This document shows, piece after piece, positions 17,871 through 27,278 of a stretch of DNA of 64,000 nucleotides. The position numbers were made by a program, and so were the translations under genes. Under the pieces are notes generated by a model. It had not been told where the DNA came from. It worked only from the letters and a program-made list of their open reading frames with translations, and made no database searches. This DNA is from JACMLC01 sp963720235. Lineage in GTDB: Bacteria > Acidobacteriota > Blastocatellia > Pyrinomonadales > Pyrinomonadaceae. Numbering within the stretch: the first letter of the stretch is position 1; the number at the start of each line of letters is the position of its first letter. The stretch spans positions 124,001 to 188,000 of the forward strand of contig OY970389.1 in assembly GCA_963720235.1 (NCBI GenBank). The letters run 5' to 3'.

Positions 17871-17987
17871 GAGCAAGGCGGAAGGATGAAGGCGGAAAGG
17901 TATGCTGTTCAAGCTTGAATCATTCAATCTCAAATAGCATGCCCTTCATCCTTCATCCTTCATCCTTCCGCCTTCCGCCTTGCTCTT
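17871..17987. repeat. Inverted repeat, GATGAAGGCGGA family (copy 2)
   Basis: It has the same ends (GAGCAAGG and CCTTGCTCTT) and the same core (CATTCAATCTCAAATAGCA) as the copy at 2644-2761, but a different number and order of the short arm units. It sits in a divergent gap, as copy 1 does. Confidence 0.75.
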
Positions 17988-18116
17988 CCTCTCTCTGTTA
18001 ATTCCGCGTCTCGTCTGCTACTATGACCGCGCGAATTTTCCAACCCACGCGAGCAGGAGCGGGTTTTTTGTGATGCCTCCGCGCGGCGCACATTTCCACC
18101 GAACAGGAGAAGCCGG

Positions 18117-19166
18117 ATGAGAAGCGAGTTGAGAACGGAGCGCGAGTTGTCATTGGATTTTTTGCGCGTCTGCGAGGCGGCGGCCATCGCTGCCGCGCGC
18201 ACGATGGGACAGGGCGACAGAAAATATTCAGACCATGTCGCCGTCGAAGCGATGCGCGAGGTGATGGACACAGTGCCTATGCGCGGGCGCATAGTCATCG
18301 GCGAGGGCGAACGCGACGAAGCTCCAATGCTCTACATCGGCGAAGAGTTGGGCGGCGGCATCGGTCTTGAAGAAGAAGTGCCAAACGAGTTTCCAGAAGT
18401 GGACATCGCCGTTGACCCGCTCGAAGGCACAAACCTCTGCGCGCTCGGCGCGAACAACGCCATCGCCGTCCTCGCAGCGGCAGAACGCGGCGGGCTCTTG
18501 AACGCGCCCGACATCTACATGGACAAGATTGTGGTCGGCCCTTCCTCGCGTGGCGCAGTGGATATAGATGCTCCTGTCAAAGAGAATCTCAAGAACATCG
18601 CGCGCCGCCTGGGCCGCGACATAGAAGACTTGACAGTCATCGTGCTTGAACGCTCTCGACACAAAAAGCTGATTAACGATGTGCGCGAAGCGGGAGCGCG
18701 CATACGTCTTATCTCGGACGGCGATTTGTCTGCGGGCATCTCTGCGGCTGTGGCTGGCACGAACATACACGCGCTGATGGGCATCGGCGGCGCGCCCGAA
18801 GGCGTCATCACTGCGGCGGCGATGAAGTGTCTTAATGGAGAGATACAGGCGCGGCTCGTCTTTGACCCCGAACGGCTCGGCGTAGATAAAGATAAAGTCC
18901 CTGCCAAAGATGAAGTCATCGGGCGACTAAAAGAGATGGGCATCACAGACCCTGACAAAGTTTACGACACGGATGACCTTGCTCCGGGCAAGAAGATTAT
19001 CTTTGCCGCGACGGGCGTGACGGATGGCGCGCTCCTGCGCGGAGTCCGCTTCTTCGGCTCAGGCAAGCGCACGCACTCGCTAGTGATGACGACAGAGTCA
19101 AAGCACATACGCTTTGTTGACACAGTTCACGTCGAGGGCGGCCCCGACGCTGTGATTAGATTTTAG
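18117..19166 (+). CDS. glpX: Fructose-1,6-bisphosphatase class II
   Basis: It hydrolyses fructose-1,6-bisphosphate to fructose-6-phosphate in gluconeogenesis. The N-terminus LSLDFLRVCEAAAIAAARTMGQGD and the motifs IVIGEGERDEAPMLYIGEE and DIAVDPLEGTNLCALG give the metal-binding acidic residues of the GlpX family, distinct from class I Fbp. IHALMGIGGAPEGVITAAAMKCL is also a family hallmark. The 349 residues are slightly longer than usual because of about 10 extra N-terminal residues. The ATG has CAGGAG about 10 nt upstream. Confidence 0.93.
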   Translation: MRSELRTERELSLDFLRVCEAAAIAAARTMGQGDRKYSDHVAVEAMREVMDTVPMRGRIVIGEGERDEAPMLYIGEELGGGIGLEEEVPNEFPEVDIAVDPLEGTNLCALGANNAIAVLAAAERGGLLNAPDIYMDKIVVGPSSRGAVDIDAPVKENLKNIARRLGRDIEDLTVIVLERSRHKKLINDVREAGARIRLISDGDLSAGISAAVAGTNIHALMGIGGAPEGVITAAAMKCLNGEIQARLVFDPERLGVDKDKVPAKDEVIGRLKEMGITDPDKVYDTDDLAPGKKIIFAATGVTDGALLRGVRFFGSGKRTHSLVMTTESKHIRFVDTVHVEGGPDAVIRF

Positions 19167-19196
19167 ATTTGCGATTTTAGATTGTTGATTGTGCGC

Positions 19197-19811
19197 ATGG
19201 CAGTTGAACATTACAGTCCGCAAGTTTTACCAGTCAGGCGTTCGCAGGTTTTGATGTGGAGCGGGGCTGCGTTGTTTGTGCTTGTGTGGATGTCTTTGAT
19301 TGTCGGCGCGCCGTTTGCGCTGGCGCATGGCTATGAAAGTCTGGCGCAGGTTATCTATAAAGCTTTCAGTCCGCTCTGTCATCAGATAGCTGACCGTTCG
19401 TTTCATCTTGAAGGGCATGCTTTTGCTGTCTGCTCGCGTTGCACTGGCATCTATGCGGGAGTGGCTGCGGGCGTAGTGCTCTATCCGCTGATGCGTTCGC
19501 TCAAGCGTACGGACACGCCTGCGCGCATGTGGCTGCTGCTTTCAGCCGTGCCAATCCTGATTGATTGGTCGCTGGGATTTTTGGGCATCTGGGCCAATAA
19601 TCATCTGTCGCGTTTTCTGACGGGCGGGCTGCTGGGATTCGTCGCGGCTCTGTATATCATGCCCGGATTGATAGATGTCTTGCAGATTGATTGGCGGCAA
19701 TTCTTCAAAGGGTCTGCGAAGGAGAGCGCGACGCACGCGAGGACGACTGTGCCGGTTGCGCCGGAGCGAGTTGTGCCGAGCGATTACAGTTCGCCGTCAA
19801 GCCGCATCTGA
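19197..19811 (+). CDS. DUF2085 family membrane protein
   Basis: The 204-residue protein has four or five transmembrane helices. The DUF2085 signature is clear: FSPLCHQIADRSFHLEGHAFAVCSRCTGIYAG, with paired Cys/His residues that could bind a metal. Family function is unknown. The ATG at 19197 is used; the open frame upstream has no support. It starts 30 nt after glpX, so is probably in its transcript. The C-terminal about 30 residues are polar and unconserved-looking. Confidence 0.82.
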   Translation: MAVEHYSPQVLPVRRSQVLMWSGAALFVLVWMSLIVGAPFALAHGYESLAQVIYKAFSPLCHQIADRSFHLEGHAFAVCSRCTGIYAGVAAGVVLYPLMRSLKRTDTPARMWLLLSAVPILIDWSLGFLGIWANNHLSRFLTGGLLGFVAALYIMPGLIDVLQIDWRQFFKGSAKESATHARTTVPVAPERVVPSDYSSPSSRI

Positions 19812-19862
19812 AGCTGCTGTGTATGAGTTTCATCAAAACTTTCTTTTAAGAGCAGAACGAGC

Positions 19863-20375
19863 ATGAATGACAAATTACAACCGGCTCTGATTGGCGGCGT
19901 GGTGCTCGGAGTTTTGTCGGGCATTCCGTTTGTCAATCTGGGCAATGTGTGTTGCTGTGCGTGGGCTGTGTTGGGCGGCTTTATCGCGGCTTATCTTTAC
20001 ATCAAACGCTCTCCGGCTCCGGTCAGGATAGGTGAAGGCGCGCTGCTCGGCGTGATGGCTGGGCTTATCGGCACGCTCATCGCGTGGGTGATAGGCATTC
20101 CGCTCACCCTGATTATCGGCGATCAAATCAGCCCGCTCCTCATCAGCTTTTTGGAGAGCATAAACCCACGCAATGCGGAAGTTTATCGCCAGGCGATGGA
20201 GCAGGCGCAAAATAAGCCCTTCATCCAAAAGCTGCCCGAAATGATTTTAGGGATGGCGATGGGCCTTGCGTTCTACGCGGCCTTTGCGACGGCGGGAGGA
20301 ATGATTGGCACAGCTATTTTTGAAAAGCGCAAGGCTGTGCCGGATGTCCCGCCGCCGCCGCCGACTTACGGCTGA
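19863..20375 (+). CDS. Hypothetical membrane protein
   Basis: The 170-residue protein has about four hydrophobic segments. There is an unusual CCC run after VNLGNV (about 29-32), a Gly-rich helix pair (GEGALLGVMAGLIGTLIAWVIG), a polar middle (NPRNAEVYRQAMEQAQNKP) and a Pro-rich tail (PDVPPPPPTYG). The GA-rich helices suggest tight packing. The family is not recognised with certainty. The gene lies 51 nt after the DUF2085 gene on the same strand. Confidence 0.65.
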   Translation: MNDKLQPALIGGVVLGVLSGIPFVNLGNVCCCAWAVLGGFIAAYLYIKRSPAPVRIGEGALLGVMAGLIGTLIAWVIGIPLTLIIGDQISPLLISFLESINPRNAEVYRQAMEQAQNKPFIQKLPEMILGMAMGLAFYAAFATAGGMIGTAIFEKRKAVPDVPPPPPTYG

Positions 20376-20607
20376 GAAACGCAGAGCTTGCGGGCTTTTA
20401 TCTGGACATCCGATAGAGTACAATCTGACATCTTACGGCGGGCAGCGCAAAGCTCTTGCTTTCGAGAGAGGCTGATGCGCTGCTCGTTCCGTGTGTGGCA
20501 GTGGTGGGCCGGTCGTATTGCTTGCGGGATTTTCCGGTTTCGCCAGACTTGTTTTCCGTCAACGCTTTCCCGCCGCCTTAATTTTTTAAGTTTTGGAATT
20601 GACTGCT

Positions 20608-22230
20608 ATGTCCCTCCACACGCTCGCCGCGTTTATCCCGACGACCGAAGAGTTGATGAAGAAATATCTGGATGTCGTGGATAAGACAGCCGGAAACATC
20701 AGCCCGCTTTATCAGCTGGATACTTTTGATTACACGATTCTGATTTTCTACTTCGGCATTCTCGGCGTGCTTGCCATCTACGGCGGCTATCGCGTCAAGC
20801 AGGTCGTGGACTTCTGGCGTTATCGCAAGCTCACGCCCAAGCCGAAAGCGCATTACGCCGCAGGCGAGTTTCCGCATATCACTGTGCAGTTGCCGCTCTT
20901 TAACGAGATGTATGTCGTCGAGCGGCTCTTGAAATCCATCACGGAGATTGAGTACCCGCGCGAGCGTTTGGAGATTCAAGTTCTTGATGATTCAACCGAC
21001 GAGACTGTCAAACTCGCACGCGCAACCGTCGAGGCTTATGCGAAAAAAGGTTTCGACATACACTACATACACCGCACGGACAGAACTGGCTTTAAGGCCG
21101 GCGCGCTTGAGAACGGATTGAAGACTGCGAAGGGCGAGCTTGTAGCAATCTTCGATGCGGACTTTGTGCCGAAGCCGGATTGCCTGATGAAGCTGGTTCA
21201 CTATTTCACAGACCCGCTTGTCGGCTGCGCGCAGATGCGCTGGGCGCACATCAACGGCGACTACAATCTCTTGACGCGACTCCAGACCATCATGCTCGAC
21301 GGGCATTTCGTAGTCGAGCAGACAGTGAGAAATCGCACGGGCGGCTTCTTTAACTTCAACGGCACGGCTGGCATCTGGCGACGCAAAGCGATTGAGATGA
21401 GCGGCGGCTGGCAGCACGACACGCTGACGGAAGACACAGACCTTTCTTTCCGCGCGCAACTAATGGGCTGGCGTTTCGTTTACTTGTTGGACGAAGAAGC
21501 TCCTTCGGAGATTCCAGTTGAAATCAATGCCTTCAAAGCTCAGCAGCGTCGCTGGGCCAAAGGCGTGATGCAGGTCGGCATCAAGCTCTATCGTCGCATC
21601 TGGGCTGCGCCGCTGCCTTTGCGCGTCAAGCTTGAAATGTTTTTCAGACTGACTGGCAACATCAGTTATCCGTTGATGATTATCGTCAGCTTCCTGCAAT
21701 TCCCGCTTCTGCTGGTCAGGTACAATCAGGGCTTTTATCACCTGATGGTCTTTGACGTGCCGCTCCTCTTTTTCTCGACCATCTCTGTCGTGCTCTTTTA
21801 CGGAACTGGCGTGTGGTATCTGGACGAGCGACGCACAAAGCGTCTCCTGCATCTTCCGCTGGTGATGGCAATCGGCATCGGCCTCGCTTTCTCGAACGCG
21901 CGCGCGGTCTTGGAAGCCATCGTGGGCCACAAGACAGAGTTTGTGCGCACGCCCAAGTATCGCGTCGAAGAGGCTTCGGATGAAACATGGAAGCGGAAGA
22001 AATATAAACGCAAGCGCGGTTGGCTGCCGCTGCTGGAACTGAGCTTCGCAGGTTATTTTCTGCTCGCCATTCTTTACGCCGTGCGGTTCAGTTTGTGGGG
22101 GACGATTCCGTTCCTCTCGCTCTTCTGTTTCGGATACGGCTACATGGGCCTGATGAGCATCTTGCAGGCTGCGGGAGCGAAACGCCTGCAAGCTCTCTGG
22201 CGACCATTCGCCGTGCTCAGGCGCACTTAA
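20608..22230 (+). CDS. Processive family 2 glycosyltransferase (cellulose/mannan synthase-like)
   Basis: This membrane enzyme moves a sugar from a nucleotide donor to a growing polysaccharide. It has one transmembrane helix near residues 43-63. The GT-A domain follows, with VQLPLFNE, VLDDSTDE (about D127), FDADF (D183, D185), LTEDTD (D276) and QQRRW (312-316), the D,D,D,QxxRW signature of processive synthases. Four more transmembrane helices follow in the C-terminal half. It resembles glucomannan or cellulose synthase-like proteins, without a PilZ domain. The start is MSLHTL; no clear SD. It stands apart from the polysaccharide locus at 51.5 kb. Confidence 0.88.
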   Translation: MSLHTLAAFIPTTEELMKKYLDVVDKTAGNISPLYQLDTFDYTILIFYFGILGVLAIYGGYRVKQVVDFWRYRKLTPKPKAHYAAGEFPHITVQLPLFNEMYVVERLLKSITEIEYPRERLEIQVLDDSTDETVKLARATVEAYAKKGFDIHYIHRTDRTGFKAGALENGLKTAKGELVAIFDADFVPKPDCLMKLVHYFTDPLVGCAQMRWAHINGDYNLLTRLQTIMLDGHFVVEQTVRNRTGGFFNFNGTAGIWRRKAIEMSGGWQHDTLTEDTDLSFRAQLMGWRFVYLLDEEAPSEIPVEINAFKAQQRRWAKGVMQVGIKLYRRIWAAPLPLRVKLEMFFRLTGNISYPLMIIVSFLQFPLLLVRYNQGFYHLMVFDVPLLFFSTISVVLFYGTGVWYLDERRTKRLLHLPLVMAIGIGLAFSNARAVLEAIVGHKTEFVRTPKYRVEEASDETWKRKKYKRKRGWLPLLELSFAGYFLLAILYAVRFSLWGTIPFLSLFCFGYGYMGLMSILQAAGAKRLQALWRPFAVLRRT

Positions 22231-22233
22231 TTC

Positions 22234-22344
22234 ACTCAACTCTTTGCGCGCTTCTCTTTTCTCTTTGCGCCTTTGCGAGAAACCTCAACGAACGGTTCAC
22301 GCTGGTGGCGCAAAGAAAATAAAAACCGCAAGCTCGCAAAGAAG
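22234..22344. repeat. Intergenic inverted repeat, CGCAAAG family (copy 3)
   Basis: It contains CTCTTTGCGCCTTTGCGAG, then CGAACGGTTCACGCTGG and TGGCGCAAAG, then GCTCGCAAAG. It shares the ACGGTTCAC / GTGAACCGT module with copies 2 and 4. It lies right after the glycosyltransferase stop. Confidence 0.7.
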
Positions 22345-22467
22345 TGCTAAAGGCGAGATTGATTTTGTCTTGTCATGGAATTTTGTCGGTTCGTCACTAT
22401 CCTCACGTCCGCAGAGAAACCAAAAACAGATTCATGCCGTAAGATGCTTTTGAAGGAGATGATGCAG

Positions 22468-23910
22468 ATGAAGAAACTGCTGGCTATCATATTGTCTCTG
22501 AGCCTCGCAGCCGCTTCGGCTCTGGGCCAGACAAAGAACGTAAAGACTGCGGAAAAGAGTTCGCCCGCGCAGGCTTCTGCCGCGACTGTTGAGAAGACTG
22601 CCGAGCGTGCCGCGCAGGTTGATGCCTTGATGGCGCAATGGAAAGAATCGCCGGGCGCAGCCGTGCTCGTCGTGCAGGACGGGCGCATACTTTTGAGTAA
22701 AGGCTATGGCCTCTCGAATGTCGAGACCAAAACGCCGATTAGTCCAGACACTGTGTTCGACCTCGCTTCCGTCTCCAAGCAGTTCACGGCGATGGCAATC
22801 CTGATGCTCGCGGAGCGCGGCAAACTGAGCCTTGACGACCCGCTCTCAAAATTCTTCCCGGAGTTTCCGCCTTACGCGCAGAAGATTACAGTCCGCCACA
22901 TACTCAATCACACTTCGGGCCTGCCGGATTACATGAAGATTTTTACGGCCAACGGAAAGATTGACAAGGATTGGAAGCCCGGCGGTTTTGAGCCGACCTC
23001 TGCCGATACCGTCAAGCTGCTCGCGGAACAAAAAGAGCTTCGCTTTGCGCCGGGCGAGAAATGGGAATACAGCAATTCCGGCTATGTCGTCCTGGGCCAG
23101 ATTGCAGGCAAGGCTGCGGGCCAACCTCTGCCGCAGTTTCTTAAAGAGAATGTCTTCCAGCCGCTTGGCATGAAGAACACGCTGATGGCGGACGAGTCGA
23201 AGCCGAAGATTAAGAACCGCGCCATCAGCTACAGGATGGAAACTGGCAAGTACGCGAATGATGACTACACGCCGTTGAATCTCATCTACGGTGACGGCAA
23301 CGTGAACACGACTATCGAAGACATGTTTCTCTGGGATCAAGCTCTCTACACAGAGAAGCTGGTCAAGGCTGCGACGCTCAAACAGGCTTTCACTTCCGGC
23401 AAGCTCTTGAGCGGCGCGGAGACCGGATACGGATTTGGCTGGGGATTGGGCCAGTACGGCGGGCTGGAAATCGTCTCACACTCCGGCGGCTGGGCCGGTT
23501 TCAGAACGGACATCATGCGCTTTCCGCAGGAAAAGTTTACAGTCGTCGTGCTCTCGAATCTTGGAAATTTTCGCCCCGCTAACATCTCGAAGAAAATCGC
23601 GGCCATCTATTTGGCGGAAAAACTTAATCTGCCAAAAGCAGTTAAGGTTGACGCTGCAATCCTGCAAAAATATGTTGGCGAGTATGAACTGAGGCCGGGT
23701 TTTATCTTGACCATCACGCTCAACAATAATGTCCTGAGCGCGCAGGCGACGGGGCAGGGAAAGGTCAACCTTGTGGCAACGTCCGAAACAGACTTTCATC
23801 TCGAAATAGCAGAGAGCATCGGCTTGACCTTCAACCGCGATGAGAAGGGCGAAGTCACGGGCCTGACACTGCATCAGAACGGCGACCATCCGGCGAAGAA
23901 GATAAAGTAA
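22468..23910 (+). CDS. Exported serine hydrolase, beta-lactamase / class C family
   Basis: The 480-residue protein has a signal peptide (MKKLLAIILSLSLAAASALG) and a class C beta-lactamase/DD-peptidase fold domain: SVSK with nucleophile S101 and K104, YSN with Y201, and HSGG at 338-341 replacing KTG, the pattern of esterase-like or peptidase-like members. A C-terminal domain (about 390-480; LQKYVGEYELRPGF, then VNLVATSETDFHLE) is the beta-barrel often attached to this family. It is likely a periplasmic peptidase or esterase; true beta-lactamase activity is not implied. The ATG at 22468 is chosen because AAGGAG lies 9 nt ahead and a signal peptide follows. Confidence 0.85.
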   Translation: MKKLLAIILSLSLAAASALGQTKNVKTAEKSSPAQASAATVEKTAERAAQVDALMAQWKESPGAAVLVVQDGRILLSKGYGLSNVETKTPISPDTVFDLASVSKQFTAMAILMLAERGKLSLDDPLSKFFPEFPPYAQKITVRHILNHTSGLPDYMKIFTANGKIDKDWKPGGFEPTSADTVKLLAEQKELRFAPGEKWEYSNSGYVVLGQIAGKAAGQPLPQFLKENVFQPLGMKNTLMADESKPKIKNRAISYRMETGKYANDDYTPLNLIYGDGNVNTTIEDMFLWDQALYTEKLVKAATLKQAFTSGKLLSGAETGYGFGWGLGQYGGLEIVSHSGGWAGFRTDIMRFPQEKFTVVVLSNLGNFRPANISKKIAAIYLAEKLNLPKAVKVDAAILQKYVGEYELRPGFILTITLNNNVLSAQATGQGKVNLVATSETDFHLEIAESIGLTFNRDEKGEVTGLTLHQNGDHPAKKIK

Positions 23911-23916
23911 GAGTCA

Positions 23917-24036
23917 TTAAAACTCTTCTTTGCGAACTTAAGTTTTTCTTCGCGCCACCAGCGTGAACCGTTCGTTGCTGTTTCACGCAAAGACGCAAAG
24001 AAAAGAAAGACATAAGCTCGCAAAGGGTTGAGTGAG
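23917..24036. repeat. Intergenic inverted repeat, CGCAAAG family (copy 4)
   Basis: It carries CGCCACCAGCGTGAACCGTT, inverted relative to copy 3, then CACGCAAAGACGCAAAG and GCTCGCAAAGGGTTGAG. It fills the gap between two same-strand genes. Confidence 0.7.
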
Positions 24037-24060
24037 ATAGTAGATTGAGAGGTTAATGTT

Positions 24061-25491
24061 ATGAGATTGCTCCGACAGCTTTCCCTGTGTGTGTTGCTCA
24101 GCGCGCTCTTTCTGTCTCAGTCAGTAGCCGTCTTCGCGCAGGAAGGTGATTACGACGAGCCGGGCGTGCGCCTCTTGCATCAGCCGCTCAGCGAATATCG
24201 CGCGCGGCGGCAAAAGCTCTTGAGCGAGATAAAGGACGGCGTGGTTGTCATCCTCGGCAACGTCGAAGAAGACACGGGCATTGAGCAGCGTTATCGTCAG
24301 AACAACTGGATGGGCTACCTGACGGGCGTGCGCACGCCGGGAGCGGCGTTGTTGCTCGTGCCGCAAGGCTTGCCGAGTCTGGGCGGCGCGCGAGAGATAG
24401 TTTTTATCCCGCCGCGCAATCTGATGATGGAACGCTGGACTGGCGTGCAGGTCGCGCCGGGCGAAGAGACCGCAAAGGCTTTCGGCGTCGAGCGCGTCCT
24501 CTCTATGAAAGATGATTTCTGGCCCAAGCTGAAAGAGGCCGCCGCGCTTCCGGCCTTCAAAGACGCGGCAGGGCAGAGCCGTATGAAGCTCTACACGCGC
24601 GCGCCAACTCAACCGGGCAATGGCAGCGTTCTTGAATATTATTTTGTCCAGCAGTCCGCCAAAGAATTGCCGGGCGTGGAATTTGTGCGCGGCCCGCAAT
24701 CAGTCCTCAATGCGATTGGCGAGATGCGTAAGTTCAAGTCTCCATCCGAAATCGTTCTCCTGCAAAAAGCGATTGATATTACAGGCGAGGCGCACCGCGA
24801 CATCGCGCTCAATCTCAAGCCGGGCATGTACGAGTATCAGATACAAGCCATCCTTGAAGCGGCTTTTATGCGCGGCGGAGCAGAGCGTCCCGGCTTTCCT
24901 TCCATCGTCGGGAGCGGCATCTACTCGACCATTCTTCATTACAGCGAGAATCGCAAGAAGATTGATGCGGGCGATTTGGTTGTCTGCGACATCGGCGCGG
25001 AATACTCGCTCTACACAGCAGACATCACGCGCACATATCCCGCGAGCGGAAAATTCACGCCGCGCCAGCGAGAGATTTATCAATTAGTCCTCGACGCGCA
25101 GACAGCCGCCGCAGCCTATTACAAGCCCGGCATGACGCATCAAGACCTGCACGAGTTCGTCGTAGAATTTTTCCGCAAGAGTCCTTTGCGCGCCAAAGAT
25201 GTGGACGGGAAAGAATATCCGATGGATCATTTCTTCATCCACAGTCTGGGCCATTACTTAGGCATGGACGTGCACGACACGGGCAATTACATGAAGCCCA
25301 TGCAATCAGGCGAAGTCTTTACGATAGAGCCGGGCATCTACATCCAGACGGAAAAGCTCGGCGTGAGAATCGAAGACGATTACGTGGTTATGCCGGACGG
25401 CAGCTTGAAGAAAATGTCTGCCAAAATTCCCTCAACGATTGACGAGATAGAACGCCTCATGACCGAAGCTGCGAGAAGCAGGAAAGGCTAA
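24061..25491 (+). CDS. pepP: Exported Xaa-Pro aminopeptidase (M24B)
   Basis: It is predicted to cut the N-terminal residue before proline, using two metal ions. A signal peptide (to about FAQ, residue 27) suggests a periplasmic form. The N-terminal AMP_N-like domain (about 40-190) is followed by the pita-bread domain with the five ligands in order: D310, D321, H398 (GHYLG), E423 (TIEPGIY) and E438 (IEDDY). H394 adds the second active-site His. Length (476) is right for the family with a leader. The palindromic element at 25501 begins 9 nt after the stop. Confidence 0.9.
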   Translation: MRLLRQLSLCVLLSALFLSQSVAVFAQEGDYDEPGVRLLHQPLSEYRARRQKLLSEIKDGVVVILGNVEEDTGIEQRYRQNNWMGYLTGVRTPGAALLLVPQGLPSLGGAREIVFIPPRNLMMERWTGVQVAPGEETAKAFGVERVLSMKDDFWPKLKEAAALPAFKDAAGQSRMKLYTRAPTQPGNGSVLEYYFVQQSAKELPGVEFVRGPQSVLNAIGEMRKFKSPSEIVLLQKAIDITGEAHRDIALNLKPGMYEYQIQAILEAAFMRGGAERPGFPSIVGSGIYSTILHYSENRKKIDAGDLVVCDIGAEYSLYTADITRTYPASGKFTPRQREIYQLVLDAQTAAAAYYKPGMTHQDLHEFVVEFFRKSPLRAKDVDGKEYPMDHFFIHSLGHYLGMDVHDTGNYMKPMQSGEVFTIEPGIYIQTEKLGVRIEDDYVVMPDGSLKKMSAKIPSTIDEIERLMTEAARSRKG

Positions 25492-25500
25492 ACAAATGCA

Positions 25501-25579
25501 TACGCCCTCCCTGACGGTCGGGCTACGGCCCCTCTACTGTGACCTGCGGGGCAGTAGCCCGACCGTCAGGGAGGGCGTA
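25501..25579. repeat. Palindromic element, GCCCTCCCTGACGGTCGGGC family (copy 1)
   Basis: The left arm TACGCCCTCCCTGACGGTCG and its near-exact complement on the right enclose a GCCCCTC..GGGGC inner stem. It lies between convergent genes, 9 nt after the pepP stop and 7 nt before the SGNH stop. Copies 2 and 3 are at 45200 and 51181. It probably acts as a transcription-ending hairpin in place of a normal terminator. Confidence 0.8.
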
Positions 25580-25586
25580 CCGGATT

Positions 25587-27278
25587 TTATTGCTGAATGT
25601 GAGTCGAAGGCGCAGGCACGTCGCCGCTTTGTCCCCATTGTCTTGAGATGATGGCTGCGTCTGAGCTTTTGAGGATATACCAGTAGCCGGAATCTTCGCG
25701 CCAGACGGCGACATCCGCTAGGCCATCGCCATCATAATCGCTGGGAGTCGCCACGTCATTAAACTGCTGGTTGCCCCATTGTCTTGCGAGGAGTGTTTCG
25801 CTGCTGCTGCGCAGGATGTACCAGAAGCCAGTCGCGCTGCGCCAGACAGCGATGTCCGTTTTGAAATCTCCATCGTAATCCTTCGGCACAGCCACATCGC
25901 CTGAGAGTCCCCACGTCTCTGCTCTCAACGCGCCGTTTGAACTCTTGCGTATGTACCAGAACCCTTGACTGCTACGAAAGACCGCGGCATCCGTTTTTCC
26001 ATCGCCGTCATAATCTCCGGGCGCAGGCGTGTCCGTCTGGATGCCGAAAGATTGCGCGCTCAAAGCATTGTCCGAGCTTTGCAGCACATACCATGCGCCG
26101 CCGCGAAAGATTGCTACATCAGTCTTGCCGTCGCCATCATAATCGCCTGGCACTGGCCTGTCTCCGCTTGCGCCCCAGGGCTGAACTCTCGTCGTGCCGT
26201 TAGAGCTATTGAGGATGTACCAGACGCCCTGTGTGTTGCGAAAGACTGCGAGGTCTGTACGCCCGTCGCCGTCGTAATCTCCAGGCACAGGCACGTCGCT
26301 GAGACTGCCTGCGCCCCACACATCATTGCGTGTGGAATTGTCCGAGCTCTGGCTGATTCGCCAGTTGCCGCTTGTGGGACTCCACACGGCGAGGTCTGTC
26401 TTCTGGTCTCCGTCAAAATCAAAAGTCTCAGAGACACGCGCGCGCGGAACGATTGTAGAGGTGCGAAACTCTGTGGCGATGACGCCATGCCCTGTGTCGT
26501 TTGGATGGAGCGCGTCGAAAGAGATATAGCCGCGCGAGCCTGCGTCCACATCTCCGGCAGGGCCATTGAAGGCGACAGAAACTTTCGCGCAGCCGATGCC
26601 GTTCAATGTCGCTTTGGTGCGTATGTAATTATTTAGCTCGTCGAGATACGGTTTGAAAGCTTGATAGTCATTGAGCCCGCCGTCATTGGCCCAGGTGTTC
26701 GCGTTCCTGTCCGTGTTGACGTAAGGGTTGTACATATCCATCGTGCGAATGATTGTGTTGCTCGTGCTGCGCAGGATGAGTATCTGTTCAATGATGGCGT
26801 CGAGATTAGTTTTAAAAGTCGCCAGGGTTGTGCGCAGGCAGTTTTGATTGTCTGGCCCGCCGCACGCGCTTTGTTTATAAGTATCGCGCGCGTCGAGTAA
26901 GTCATTGCCGCCGATGTCCCATGTGACTACTTTTGAGCCTGCGATGGAATTGCGATAGGTCGCATTTGTCGTCAGAGCATTACGCAGTTGCGCGCTTGTC
27001 CAGCCGTTGACGCCGAGGTTGTTCAGATTAATCGTGACGCTATTATCCGTTTGCAGAAAATTGCGGTATCTGGGGACATAGCCACTGAAGGCGAAGAGCC
27101 CGTAGCACAGAGAATCGCCGACGGCTGTATAGTTCCAAGTGGTCTGCGCCGTCGCCGTTACGACCAGTTGCAAAGACAGCATCACTGTCAAAAGCGTCAG
27201 GCCAACGCGACGAAAGCCTTTGCTGAAAAGGGTCGTAACCCTAGCCGCACGCAGGTCAACAGGGGGAGATAACTTCAT
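25587..27278 (-). CDS. Secreted SGNH/GDSL hydrolase with FG-GAP-like repeats
   Basis: The 563 residues include a signal peptide ending near residue 45 (TATAQ). The SGNH esterase/lipase domain has block I AVGDSLCYG (nucleophile S56), block III GGNDLLD (about 122-128) and block V DALHPND (D254, H257). From about 285 to the end, six or so FG-GAP/VCBS-like repeats carry PGDYDGDGKTDxAVFR and W-Y-I-L-x-S-S, predicted calcium-binding propeller blades. The substrate is unknown; an extracellular ester is likely. The ATG follows AAAGGAGA. The repeat half is very like that of the protein at 13351. Confidence 0.85.
   Translation of the reverse strand: MKLSPPVDLRAARVTTLFSKGFRRVGLTLLTVMLSLQLVVTATAQTTWNYTAVGDSLCYGLFAFSGYVPRYRNFLQTDNSVTINLNNLGVNGWTSAQLRNALTTNATYRNSIAGSKVVTWDIGGNDLLDARDTYKQSACGGPDNQNCLRTTLATFKTNLDAIIEQILILRSTSNTIIRTMDMYNPYVNTDRNANTWANDGGLNDYQAFKPYLDELNNYIRTKATLNGIGCAKVSVAFNGPAGDVDAGSRGYISFDALHPNDTGHGVIATEFRTSTIVPRARVSETFDFDGDQKTDLAVWSPTSGNWRISQSSDNSTRNDVWGAGSLSDVPVPGDYDGDGRTDLAVFRNTQGVWYILNSSNGTTRVQPWGASGDRPVPGDYDGDGKTDVAIFRGGAWYVLQSSDNALSAQSFGIQTDTPAPGDYDGDGKTDAAVFRSSQGFWYIRKSSNGALRAETWGLSGDVAVPKDYDGDFKTDIAVWRSATGFWYILRSSSETLLARQWGNQQFNDVATPSDYDGDGLADVAVWREDSGYWYILKSSDAAIISRQWGQSGDVPAPSTHIQQ

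Noticed and set aside
22468..23910. Calling the serine hydrolase an antibiotic-resistance beta-lactamase
   Set aside because: The KTG-position motif is HSGG and there is an extra C-terminal domain; the family mostly contains peptidases and esterases.
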